This document shows positions 17,519 through 25,467 of a stretch of 64,000 nucleotides of DNA, one piece after another. The translations under genes and the position numbers were made by a program. The stretch comes from JADGRB01 sp036267635 (GTDB taxonomy: Bacteria > Myxococcota_A > Polyangia > Fen-1088), in NCBI GenBank assembly GCA_036267635.1, contig DATAVR010000012.1, positions 46,013 to 110,012 of the forward strand, written 5' to 3'. The stretch's first letter is position 1. Every line of letters begins with the position of its first letter. Below the pieces are notes generated by a model. It had not been told where the DNA came from. It searched no databases and saw nothing but the letters and a program-made list of their open reading frames with translations.

Positions 17519-18181
17519 ATGCGGGTGCTACTGGCGGACGATCACGCGTTGGTGCGGGCAGGGATTCGCGCGCTCTTGGTGGCGCTCCCCGAGGTGGAGA
17601 GCGTCACCGAGGCGGGGGACGGCCAGCAGGCCTTGGCGCTGCTGCTGGAGACCCGGCCGGACGTGGCGCTGATCGACATCGGCATGCCGGGGTTGAACGG
17701 CCTCGAGCTGGCGACGCGCGTCTCCCGGGAGGCGCCGGGCACGCGGCTGGTGATCGTGTCGATGCACGGCACGCCGGGGCACGTGGCGCAGGCGCTGCGG
17801 GCCGGGGTGAGCGGTTACGTGCTCAAGGACGCGGCCGCGGACGAGCTGCCCGTGCTGCTGCGCGCGGTGATGCGGGGCGAGACCTATCTGTCGCCGGCGA
17901 TCTCCAAGCAGGTCGTCGACGGCTACCTCGGCCGGACGCCGGCCGCCGGCCCCGGCGACGGCGAACGGGCGACGCTCGAGGTCCTCACCTCGCGCCAGCG
18001 TGAGATCCTGCAGCTGGTGGCGGAGGGGAAGTCGACCAAGGAGATAGCCCAGCTGCTCGACCTCAGCGTCAAGACGGTCGAGACCCATCGCGCGCAGATC
18101 ATGGACCGGCTGGGGATCCGCGACCTGGCCGGGCTCGTCCGCTACGCGATCCGGACCGGGCTCGTCTCCTCCGAACGGTAG
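17519..18181 (+). CDS. NarL/FixJ-type response regulator
   Basis: A 220-residue protein. The receiver domain is residues 1-120 (MRVLLADDHALVRAG, phospho-acceptor Asp in VALIDIGMPG, Lys in GYVLKDAA). The LuxR-type HTH is residues about 150-215 (LTSRQREILQLVAEGKSTKEIAQ, then LSVKTVETHRAQIMDRL). ATG at 17519 gives the canonical receiver start. It is divergent from the HisKA_3 kinase at 16189-17436, forming a classic two-component pair. The 82-bp intergenic stretch presumably holds both promoters; a TATGCT at 17498 is the only -10-like box I see. Confidence 0.9.
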   Translation: MRVLLADDHALVRAGIRALLVALPEVESVTEAGDGQQALALLLETRPDVALIDIGMPGLNGLELATRVSREAPGTRLVIVSMHGTPGHVAQALRAGVSGYVLKDAAADELPVLLRAVMRGETYLSPAISKQVVDGYLGRTPAAGPGDGERATLEVLTSRQREILQLVAEGKSTKEIAQLLDLSVKTVETHRAQIMDRLGIRDLAGLVRYAIRTGLVSSER

Positions 18182-18270
18182 CGTCGCCGGCCGCCCTCGG
18201 GGTTGATACCCCCGCTTCTAGGGGACCTCACCGATGTCCCTGGCCGGCGCCGCGGGAGACTCTGATCGCC

Positions 18271-18684
18271 GTGACCGTCAACGCCAGGCCGGACTTGAGG
18301 CGCGTCGTGCTCGTCGACGACTCGGACGGATTTCGTTCGCTCCTGCAGTGGTTCTTGGGCTCGCTGCCGGAGGTCGAGATCGTGGGCGAGGCGCGGGACG
18401 GCGAGGGGGCCATCGCCGAGGTGGGGCGCACCAAGCCCGATCTCGTGTTGATGGACGTCTGCATGCCGAAGCTCGACGGACTGCAGACGACGCGGCGGCT
18501 CCGGACCGTCGGCGAGTCGGCGCGCATCGTGCTCCTCACCGCCTACGGGGACACGATCCCGCGCTGGTTGGCCGAGGAGGTCGGCGCCGACGACGTCCTC
18601 GACAAATCGAACCTCGGCGAGCGGCTCCGCGATGCGGTGGTGAGCGGGGGGCGGCGTCCGCCCCAAGACCAAGGAGCGAGATGA
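18271..18684 (+). CDS. Stand-alone receiver (REC) protein
   Basis: A 137-residue single receiver domain with GTG start. It has acidic residues in RVVLVDDSDGFRS, phospho-acceptor Asp in LVLMDVCMPKLDG, Thr in IVLLTAYGD and a position matching the conserved Lys in DDVLDKSNL. It has no output domain. It overlaps the sigma-54 activator gene by ATGA. That activator lacks its own receiver, so this protein may be its detached phosphorylation switch, or a phosphorelay intermediate for the kinases around it. Confidence 0.85.
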   Translation: MTVNARPDLRRVVLVDDSDGFRSLLQWFLGSLPEVEIVGEARDGEGAIAEVGRTKPDLVLMDVCMPKLDGLQTTRRLRTVGESARIVLLTAYGDTIPRWLAEEVGADDVLDKSNLGERLRDAVVSGGRRPPQDQGAR

Positions 18685-21125
18685 CCCCGGGGGAACGGCG
18701 TGAGGCACTGTCGCGTGAGCTGACCCGCCTGGCGGGGATCCCGCCTTCGCTCGACGAGATCAGCGACGATCGGGTGGCGGCGATCGTGGCCACGGGCCTG
18801 CTGACGCTCCCCTCGGCCGGGATCGACGAGGTGATCCGGCACGCGCTGGCGGCGGTCGGTCTTCAGCGCGGCGTCGACCGCGCGTACTACTACCGGCTCG
18901 ACGAGGGCGCCCGCTCGATCGACCTGACGCACGAGTGGCACGCCTCCCATCTGCCGGCGCTCGGCGCCGTCCCGAAGTACGCGCACATGTCACTGGATCT
19001 GCTTCCCGCGTCGTTCCTGGCCAACTTGAAGCGGGGCGGGATGTTGCGGTTGCCGAGCACCCGGCAGTTTCTGGGCGGACCGATCGAACAGCTGGTCGCG
19101 CCCGACGGCGATCGCGCGCTGGCGCTGGTCCCCGTCCTGGTGGAGGGCGTGCTGGTCGGCGTCGCCGGCTTCGCCGCTGGCCCCGGCACGCTCTGCCAGG
19201 AGAAGGATCTGGTCCTCTTGCAGGTGGTGGCGCAGGGGGTGGCCCGCGCCGTCGAGCGCGGCCGGATCGACCGGGCGCTGGCGGTCAGCGAGGAGCGCTT
19301 CCGCGCCACCTGCGAGGCGTCGCCGTTCGGGATCTTCCTGGCCGGCCCGCGCGGCGAGTGCCTCTACGTCAACGCCGCCTGCCAGCGGATCATGGGCCTC
19401 TCCGCGGCGGACGCCCAGGGGCGCGGTTGGATGAGCGCGCTCCACCCGGACGATCGCGAGCACGTCGTCTCCCGGTGGGGCTCGACGGTCGAGGCGAGCG
19501 CGGGCTATGCGACGCCGGTTCACCGGTTCGTTCATCCGAACGGCGATTTCGTCTTCGTCGAGGTGCGGGCCGTGCCGCTGGTCGGACCGCTCGGCGACCG
19601 GAACTTCCTGGGCATTCTCGAGGACGTCACCGGGCGGGTCGCCGCCGAGGCCGAGCGGCAGGAGCTGCTGGCCCGGGCGGAGGCGGCGCGCAGTGAAGCG
19701 GAGACGGCGCGCAAGGAGGCGGAGAACGCGCGCGCCGAGGTGGCCAGCATTCTCTCGCGCATCTCGGACGCCTTCGTCGCGCTCGACCTCGAGGGGCGCT
19801 ACACCTACGCCAACGATCGCGCCGTCGTCATGACGGGGTGCTCGCGCGACGAGCTTCTGGGGCGAGACGCCTGGTCGCTCTTCCCGCACATTCAGGGGAC
19901 CGGGTTTCAACAGGCGTTCGAGCTGGCGGTGCGGGAGCAGCGCCCGGTCGCCGTCGAGGGGCGCACGCCTGACGCCCGCTGGTTCGACGTCCGCCTCTAC
20001 CCGTCGGCCACCGGCGTCTCGGTCTTCTTCGAGGACGTCTCGGATCGCAAGCGCCATGAAGAAGAGCTGACCGCCGATCGCGACTACCTGCGCCAGGAGC
20101 TGGGGGGCCGCGACTTCGAGGCCGAGGTGGTGGGCCTCGATCCAGGGCTGCGACGGGTGATGGAGAGCGTGGCGCGCGTGGCCGGCACCAACACCAACGT
20201 CCTCGTCACCGGCGAAACCGGAACCGGGAAGGAGCTGGTGGCGCGGGCGATTCACGCGGCCAGCCGGCGCCACGAGCGCCTGCTGGTCAAGGTGAACTGC
20301 GCGGCGATCTCGGCCGGCCTGGTGGAGAGCGAGCTGTTCGGACACGAGAAGGGGGCCTTCACCGGCGCCGTGCAGCGGCGCAAGGGGCGGTTCGAGCTGG
20401 CGCACGGCGGGACGCTGTTCCTCGACGAGGTGGGCGAGCTGCCGCCCGAGACGCAGGTGAAGCTCCTGCGCGTGCTGCAAGAGCGTGAGTTCGAGCGGGT
20501 GGGCGGCAGCGAAACGGTGCGCGTCGACGTGCGTGTCATCGCCGCCACCAACAGGAATTTGCGCGAGATGGTCGCCCGCGGCAGGTTCCGCGAGGATCTC
20601 TACTACCGGCTGGCGGTCTTTCCGGTGGCGCTGCCGCCGTTGCGCGAGCGCATGGCCGACATTCCGCTCCTGGCCCGCTCGTTCTTGCTGCGCTTCGCGC
20701 GTCAGGCCGGCCGGCCCATCCGCGATCTGACGCCCGAGGCGATGGACGCCCTGGTGAGCTATCGCTGGCCGGGCAACGTGCGCGAGCTGCAGAACGTGAT
20801 CGAGCGATCCGTCATCCTGGCGCGTGGGCACCTGCTGGATCTCGACGCGCTCCCCGATCTCTCGGACGGTGCGCTGCTGGCCTATTCCGACGACTCCCCG
20901 AGCGCCCAGACGCCGGCGCCGGTTTATGCGATCCGTCCCGCGCCGAGGACCATCGACGAGGTCGAACGGGGCTACGTGACCGAGGTGCTGGCGGAGACGA
21001 GCTGGGTCATCGAAGGGGAGCGCGGCGCCGCACGCCGTCTCGGGCTGCACCCGAACACGCTTCGCTCCCGCCTCAAGCGATGGGGGCTCACCCGGCCGGT
21101 CGATCTTCTCGGCCGCTCGGCCTGA
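18681..21125 (+). CDS. Sigma-54-dependent transcriptional activator, GAF-PAS-PAS-AAA+-Fis HTH
   Basis: An 814-residue enhancer-binding protein. GAF is about 40-195, PAS about 205-325 (ASPFGIFLAGPRGECLYVN), a coiled linker about 325-360, PAS about 360-465 and the sigma-54 AAA+ domain about 475-715. The AAA+ domain has Walker A GETGTGKE (511-518), ELFGHEKGAFTGAV with the sigma-54 contact loop GAFTGA at 558-563, and TLFLDEVGELPPE as Walker B. A Fis-type HTH lies near 775-805 (GAARRLGLHPNTLRSRLKRW). The start overlaps the upstream receiver gene by ATGA. A -24/-12 promoter with a repeat-rich upstream region lies just downstream, before the next kinase gene, a plausible direct target. Confidence 0.92.
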   Translation: MTPGERREALSRELTRLAGIPPSLDEISDDRVAAIVATGLLTLPSAGIDEVIRHALAAVGLQRGVDRAYYYRLDEGARSIDLTHEWHASHLPALGAVPKYAHMSLDLLPASFLANLKRGGMLRLPSTRQFLGGPIEQLVAPDGDRALALVPVLVEGVLVGVAGFAAGPGTLCQEKDLVLLQVVAQGVARAVERGRIDRALAVSEERFRATCEASPFGIFLAGPRGECLYVNAACQRIMGLSAADAQGRGWMSALHPDDREHVVSRWGSTVEASAGYATPVHRFVHPNGDFVFVEVRAVPLVGPLGDRNFLGILEDVTGRVAAEAERQELLARAEAARSEAETARKEAENARAEVASILSRISDAFVALDLEGRYTYANDRAVVMTGCSRDELLGRDAWSLFPHIQGTGFQQAFELAVREQRPVAVEGRTPDARWFDVRLYPSATGVSVFFEDVSDRKRHEEELTADRDYLRQELGGRDFEAEVVGLDPGLRRVMESVARVAGTNTNVLVTGETGTGKELVARAIHAASRRHERLLVKVNCAAISAGLVESELFGHEKGAFTGAVQRRKGRFELAHGGTLFLDEVGELPPETQVKLLRVLQEREFERVGGSETVRVDVRVIAATNRNLREMVARGRFREDLYYRLAVFPVALPPLRERMADIPLLARSFLLRFARQAGRPIRDLTPEAMDALVSYRWPGNVRELQNVIERSVILARGHLLDLDALPDLSDGALLAYSDDSPSAQTPAPVYAIRPAPRTIDEVERGYVTEVLAETSWVIEGERGAARRLGLHPNTLRSRLKRWGLTRPVDLLGRSA

Positions 21126-21132
21126 CGCCGGG

Positions 21133-21183
21133 CCACGATCGTTCGTGGTGGGTTCGTGGTGCCCACGGTGGGTCGTGGCGCGA
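21133..21183 (+). promoter_or_regulatory. Enhancer-like repeat cluster upstream of a sigma-54 promoter
   Basis: Contains a perfect inverted repeat CCACGA-tcgt-TCGTGG (21133-21148), two direct copies of GTTCGTGGTG at 21141 and 21152 (11 bp apart, one helical turn), a CCCAC-g-GTGGG dyad at 21162-21172 and a further GGTCGTGGCG at 21171. The cluster centres about 90 bp upstream of a -24/-12 element, the normal distance for an enhancer-binding protein site. Binding by the activator encoded directly upstream is inferred. Confidence 0.55.
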
Positions 21184-21240
21184 GGTCGTTCGAGGGAGAA
21201 CGTTTCCGGCGGGTTTCCGGCTCATTTGGCGATTCGACGA

Positions 21241-21257
21241 TTGGTATGGCCGTTGCT
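21241..21257 (+). promoter_or_regulatory. Sigma-54 (-24/-12) promoter of the soluble histidine kinase gene
   Basis: TTGGTATGGCCGTTGCT matches the consensus YTGGCACGRNNNTTGCW at 14 of 16 positions (first 16 bases), with GG and GC exactly 12 bp apart. Transcription would start near 21268, about 33 bp before the ATG at 21301. Confidence 0.65.
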
Positions 21258-21300
21258 GTGCCTCCTGCGGTCGGGACGTTGGATGACGAAGGAGGATGAG

Positions 21301-22113
21301 ATGCAGTCAGCAGTCTCCGTGGCGAACGAAGAGGAGAACACCACCGTGGTCACGCACGAAGCCCTGGTGACCTTGCCGATCGAGGCGATCGCACATCTCG
21401 ATCGCCTGGCGACGGCGAGCCTGCTGGCCACCGGGCTGGCGCACGAGATCGCCAACCCGCTCTCCTGCCTGCTGGCGGCGCTCGACGCGCTCGAAGCTCG
21501 ACTGGGGCGACTGCGCTTGCGCGAGGAGGGCGAGGCGACCAACAGGGATCTGGACGAGCTGGCCTCGGACGTCGGGCTCGCGTCGGTGAGCGGAAACGAG
21601 ATCTTCGCCCAGGTCCGCGACTTTCAGCAGTTCCTGCGGCCGCGCGAGCTGGAGACGTCGACCCCCATCGATCTCAAGCCTCCCATCCTGCGCGCGGTCC
21701 GCATGGCGCGCGCGCGGCTCGGCGCCAAGAGCCCCGTGTCGGTGGTGTTGGAAGAGGCGCCGGCGGTTCGGATCCCCGCGAGCCGGGTGACGCAGATGGT
21801 CCTCAACCTGCTGCTCAACGCCGCCGACGCCATCGGCGACCGGCCCTGGAGCGCGAACCTGGTCGAGGTGCGGCTGTCGCGGGTGCAGCACTGGGCGGTC
21901 ATCGAGGTGAAGGACAACGGCCCCGGGATCGACGCCGCCACGCGCCAGCACCTGTTCGAGCCCGGCGTGACCGGCAAGGCGGGCGGCCGCTCGCTCGGCC
22001 TCGGGCTGGCGATCTGTCGGGAGCTGGCCCGCGCGGCGGGTGGCGAGATCTCCGTGTCGTCGCCGCTTTCCGGCTCGACGCTGTTCCGGATCGCGCTGCC
22101 GCCGGGGGTTTAG
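21301..22113 (+). CDS. Soluble NtrB/HydH-type histidine kinase
   Basis: A 270-residue kinase without membrane helices or a recognised sensor domain. HisKA contains His48 in LLATGLAHEIANPLS, and HATPase_c contains VLNLLLNAADAIGD (N box), VIEVKDNGPGID (G1) and GRSLGLGLAICREL (G2). The start at 21301 is set by gaaggagg five bases before ATG; an in-frame ATG at 21283 is weaker. It lies behind a sigma-54 promoter and its activator gene, so kinase level may be controlled by that activator. It may phosphorylate one of the stand-alone receivers nearby. Its stop faces the stop of the next gene across 15 bp. Confidence 0.88.
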   Translation: MQSAVSVANEEENTTVVTHEALVTLPIEAIAHLDRLATASLLATGLAHEIANPLSCLLAALDALEARLGRLRLREEGEATNRDLDELASDVGLASVSGNEIFAQVRDFQQFLRPRELETSTPIDLKPPILRAVRMARARLGAKSPVSVVLEEAPAVRIPASRVTQMVLNLLLNAADAIGDRPWSANLVEVRLSRVQHWAVIEVKDNGPGIDAATRQHLFEPGVTGKAGGRSLGLGLAICRELARAAGGEISVSSPLSGSTLFRIALPPGV

Positions 22114-22128
22114 CCAGCCAGAGGGCCG

Positions 22129-24297
22129 TCAGCGGCCGGGGAAGATCGTCGTCGAGCGGGCCGGCTCTGGAAGGAGGCGATCGAGCTTCCCTCCGTACCA
22201 GGTGTACGCGCCGTAGAGCAGCAGCCCGACGAACAGGAGCGACTTCCAAGGGAAGGACTTCTCGGCGTATCTGTCGCTGGTGTCGCGCCGCGAGCCGCGC
22301 GGCAGCTTGGCGACGCTGCTCAACGTCGCACCGAACGGGACGTTGATCTTGGCGCGCGTGTTCACCGCCCAGCCGTTGGCGTCGAGGATCGGCCCCAGGT
22401 TGCGCTTGCGCAGCTTGATGTACGCCAGCACCACCGAGGGGAGCGAGATGAGCAACATGATCCCCACGAACGCGCCGACGATGGCCAGCGGCCCCATCTT
22501 GAAGAGCCCGGTGGCGTAGCCGATGAGAGCGGTGGCGAACGTCCCGATGGCGCCGACGGCGACGCCCAGCGCGGCGACCGTGCCGACGTCGATCTTCTTG
22601 GCCTCGGGCGGCTTGACGTTGCCGACGTTGGCGGTCCCGGTGGCCGCCGTGGTCAGGACGCCGTGCGACTCGGCGTCGGCGGCGGCGGCGCGTTTCGCCA
22701 CCTGCTCCTCCAGCAGCCGCACGAACTTCTTGTAGGGCGCCCAGAACGCCTGGCGAAGGCTGATCGGGTTGTCGACGATCTTGGTGATGGTCGCGTCCCA
22801 GTCGCGCCCTTGCCGGTCGTAGAAGACGCCGTTGCGCCCGATCATCAGGTTGTCGCTGTCGCCGGCGGTGAAGGCGGCGACGATCTGCACCTTCTCGCTG
22901 GTGGCAGGACGGGTGCAGTCCAGGTAGGCGAGAAAGGCGCCCGCCAACCCCACCATGGTGGCGTGCTTGGCGGCGTCGGCCACCGGCAGGCAGAGGTGGC
23001 AGGCGCGCTGATCGAGGTACAGGGTGCCGTACTGAAAAATCGCCGGGCGTCCGTCGTAGAAGTCCTCGAAGCTGACGAAGTTGGTGCAGAGCCGGACCAG
23101 ATCGCGGTGGTAGCGCACCAGGCGCTCCACCTCACCGATGCTGGCCGCCTCGGCCTCGAGCGCCTTGTCGCGCGCCAGCAGGCCAGCCACCACCTCGGCG
23201 CCGCCCGAGGCGAGGATCTCGCGAACGCGGGCGACGCCCAGCTTCTCGACCCGCTGGCCCTCCTTCACGGCGAGCCAGGCCTCGTACGGCGCGAGCTTGG
23301 CGCCGAGGGCCAGCCAGTCGCTCTCGGTGAGCTGGGCGCGCGCTCCCAAGAGCGGTCCGACGGCGTCGTCGCGCAGCGTCCGGAGCGCCGCCGCATGAGC
23401 CGGGTTCACCGGTCCGGCCAGCGGCAGCGGCCGCTCCGCCGCCGCCAGCGCCAGCGGGAAGCCGGCGATCTCCTCGACGGAGATCGTCAGCGTCTGCGCC
23501 GCGATCGGCAGATACTCCTCGGCGTTCCGGTTGATCGAGGAGAGCGCGCGCGGGTCGAAGGCCGCCAGCCGGCAGCGCCCGAAGTAGTCGTCGACCCTGG
23601 GCTTGACGATCGCGACCGCGGCGGCGGCGGCGGCGGTCGGCTCGGGGCCGAGGGGGAAGACGTTCGCCGGGCTCTCCTCGCCCCGCGCGTGCCAGGCGCT
23701 GAACGCGCGCGCCTCGGCGAAGAACGCGTCGGTGTTCGGGCCGTCGATGCCAGGCTTGCCGGAGCGGTCGGCGACAGAGCCGATGGTCTCGCCGATCTCC
23801 AGGATCAGGGCGCGCGTGGCGTCGTCTTCGGCGGCGGTCTCGGTGATGACGCCGTCGCCGTTGAACACCGTGTCGGCGAAGATGCGCGCCGGATCGCCGA
23901 CGTCCTCCAGCGAGATCTCGGCGCTCTCGGGCTTGCCGATGTCGGCCAGGATCCGCCGGGCCGAGGCCAGCAGGGTCCTCCCGGCGGGGAGCGCGTCGTT
24001 GATCGACGCCAGCGGTAAGGCCGCCGCCCCCTTGAAGAGATCGTTCGGGTCCCTGAGATTGGCGCAAGCGAACGTCACCGCGGCGACCAGCTCGGGGGCG
24101 CGCACCCGACCGTCCTTGTCGGTGTCGATCAGCGCCAGCGTCCGCGCGTCGATCTCGAGCCCGATCGTCGGGCAGGCGAGGGCGACCCAGAGCTTCTGAT
24201 CGAGCGCCCCGAGGTTCGCCAGGTCGGCGCCCGAGGCCAGCTTGACCTGATCGAAGCCGCCCGCACGAAAGAACGTCCAGCGATGCCCGTCGCTCAT
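22129..24297 (-). CDS. Large EF-hand-containing membrane protein, unknown function
   Basis: A 722-residue protein; start chosen at 24297 (MSDGHRWTFFRAGGFDQVKL), the typical beginning of this conserved but unnamed family. A canonical EF-hand loop D58-T-D-K-D-G-R lies near the N-terminus, with a second EF-like loop FNGDGVITE near 145-153. A long alpha-rich region follows, then a Cys-containing stretch (GTLYLDQRACHLCLPVADAA). The last third has two adjacent membrane helices (about 575-630), a cytosolic tail, and a final helix SLLFVGLLLYGAYTW near 690-705. It could be a Ca2+-responsive membrane protein. It is monocistronic as far as spacing shows. Confidence 0.7.
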   Translation of the reverse strand: MSDGHRWTFFRAGGFDQVKLASGADLANLGALDQKLWVALACPTIGLEIDARTLALIDTDKDGRVRAPELVAAVTFACANLRDPNDLFKGAAALPLASINDALPAGRTLLASARRILADIGKPESAEISLEDVGDPARIFADTVFNGDGVITETAAEDDATRALILEIGETIGSVADRSGKPGIDGPNTDAFFAEARAFSAWHARGEESPANVFPLGPEPTAAAAAAVAIVKPRVDDYFGRCRLAAFDPRALSSINRNAEEYLPIAAQTLTISVEEIAGFPLALAAAERPLPLAGPVNPAHAAALRTLRDDAVGPLLGARAQLTESDWLALGAKLAPYEAWLAVKEGQRVEKLGVARVREILASGGAEVVAGLLARDKALEAEAASIGEVERLVRYHRDLVRLCTNFVSFEDFYDGRPAIFQYGTLYLDQRACHLCLPVADAAKHATMVGLAGAFLAYLDCTRPATSEKVQIVAAFTAGDSDNLMIGRNGVFYDRQGRDWDATITKIVDNPISLRQAFWAPYKKFVRLLEEQVAKRAAAADAESHGVLTTAATGTANVGNVKPPEAKKIDVGTVAALGVAVGAIGTFATALIGYATGLFKMGPLAIVGAFVGIMLLISLPSVVLAYIKLRKRNLGPILDANGWAVNTRAKINVPFGATLSSVAKLPRGSRRDTSDRYAEKSFPWKSLLFVGLLLYGAYTWYGGKLDRLLPEPARSTTIFPGR

Positions 24298-24339
24298 CGG
24301 GCGTTTTGTAACACGCCGGCGCTCCACATTCCCGGCTCG

Positions 24340-24367
24340 TTGACCGCGGGGCGCCCGATGCTACATT
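24340..24367 (+). promoter_or_regulatory. Sigma-70-like promoter of the DUF481 gene
   Basis: TTGACC at 24340-24345 and TACATT at 24362-24367 with a 16-bp spacer. The predicted start of transcription lies only a few bases before the ATG at 24378, which would give a very short leader. Confidence 0.4.
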
Positions 24368-24377
24368 CCCGCCCCCC

Positions 24378-25376
24378 ATGAAATCACGCCCCCTCATCTT
24401 CTGCTCCGCTGCCTCGTTGTTTCTCGCCGCGACGGCCATCGCGCAGACCGCCCCGACCTTCACCTATGCCAAGCCCGACGCGGTGAAGCCCGCGGAGCCG
24501 TCAACACCGCCCCCGCCGCCGCCCCCGCCGCCCGTCGAGTGGAAGGCGCAGGTCAAGGGGGGCTTCCTCATGACCTCCGGAAACGCGGAGACGACGGGGA
24601 CCTCCGTCGCCGGGAACGTTTCGCGCAAGGAGGGGAACAACAGGCTGACCATCGACGCGGGCGCGGCGTACGGGCGGTCGAACGTGGTGACGCCGGTGCC
24701 CGACATGACGGTGCCGAACCAGATCGACGGCATCACCCGGACGAACATCGAGACCAACAACAACTGGTTCGGGAAGGGGCGCTACGACCGCTTCTTCACG
24801 CTCAACAACTCCGGCTACGTCAGCGGACAGGCGGCGGGCGACGAGGTGGCGGGCAAGACCTTCTACGGCGGTGGTCAGATCGGGTACAGCCGGCAGGTCT
24901 ACAAGAGCGCGATGCACCTGCTGGTCGCCGAGCTCGGTTATGACTTCTCGTACGAACGGTACGTGCAGAACCCGGGGACGACGCACGAGCCGGTGACCGT
25001 CCACTCGGCGCGCTTGTTCGTCGGCGAGACGCTGACCCTGACCAAGGCGACCGGATTGACCGCCAGCGTGGAGGCGCTCTTCAACCTCAACAAAGAGACG
25101 AACGCGCTCGATGCTTCCAGCACCAGCACCCCGCCGGCGACGGGCGTCGATGCATTCAACGACACCCGCGTGAACGGGAAGCTGGGCCTCACCACCACGC
25201 TCTACAAGCGGCTGAGCATCAGCTTCGGGTTCGGGATCAAGTACGACCAGAACCCGGCGCCGCTCCCCATTCCGTCCGGCTCGCCTCCGAACGCCGCCTT
25301 CCAGGCCGGCTTCGTTCCTTTCGCCGACAAGGTCGACACCCAGACCGAGGCGACGCTGGTCTACACGTTCCTCTAG
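24378..25376 (+). CDS. DUF481 outer-membrane beta-barrel protein
   Basis: A 332-residue protein with signal peptide MKSRPLIFCSAASLFLAATAIAQ, a Pro-rich spacer (nine consecutive Pro near residue 46) and then a beta-barrel: VKGGFLMTSGNAETTGTSVA is the typical DUF481 opening (salt-induced outer-membrane protein YdiY type). Alternating strands run to the C-terminal EATLVYTFL, which ends in an aromatic/hydrophobic residue pair as barrels do. The role is unknown. It is a single-gene unit between a convergent gene and the kinase gene at 25467. Confidence 0.83.
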   Translation: MKSRPLIFCSAASLFLAATAIAQTAPTFTYAKPDAVKPAEPSTPPPPPPPPPVEWKAQVKGGFLMTSGNAETTGTSVAGNVSRKEGNNRLTIDAGAAYGRSNVVTPVPDMTVPNQIDGITRTNIETNNNWFGKGRYDRFFTLNNSGYVSGQAAGDEVAGKTFYGGGQIGYSRQVYKSAMHLLVAELGYDFSYERYVQNPGTTHEPVTVHSARLFVGETLTLTKATGLTASVEALFNLNKETNALDASSTSTPPATGVDAFNDTRVNGKLGLTTTLYKRLSISFGFGIKYDQNPAPLPIPSGSPPNAAFQAGFVPFADKVDTQTEATLVYTFL

Positions 25377-25407
25377 GCCACCCTGTGACGACGATCATCC
25401 CGCGAGA

Positions 25408-25467
25408 TTGACGGGCCCGCGACGGCGCGCTTAACATCTCGCCCGTTCTCCGGGGAAGGGCGAGATG
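25408..25467 (+). promoter_or_regulatory. Promoter with a 10-bp perfect dyad overlapping -10 and start codon
   Basis: TTGACG (25408-25413) and TAACAT (25432-25437) with an 18-bp spacer form a plausible sigma-70 promoter. The arms CATCTCGCCC (25435-25444) and GGGCGAGATG (25458-25467) are exact inverse complements around a 13-base centre. The left arm covers part of the -10 and the right arm includes the ribosome-binding area and the first base of the GTG start. As DNA this is an operator-like dyad; as RNA it would fold only if transcription starts further upstream. Confidence 0.5.
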
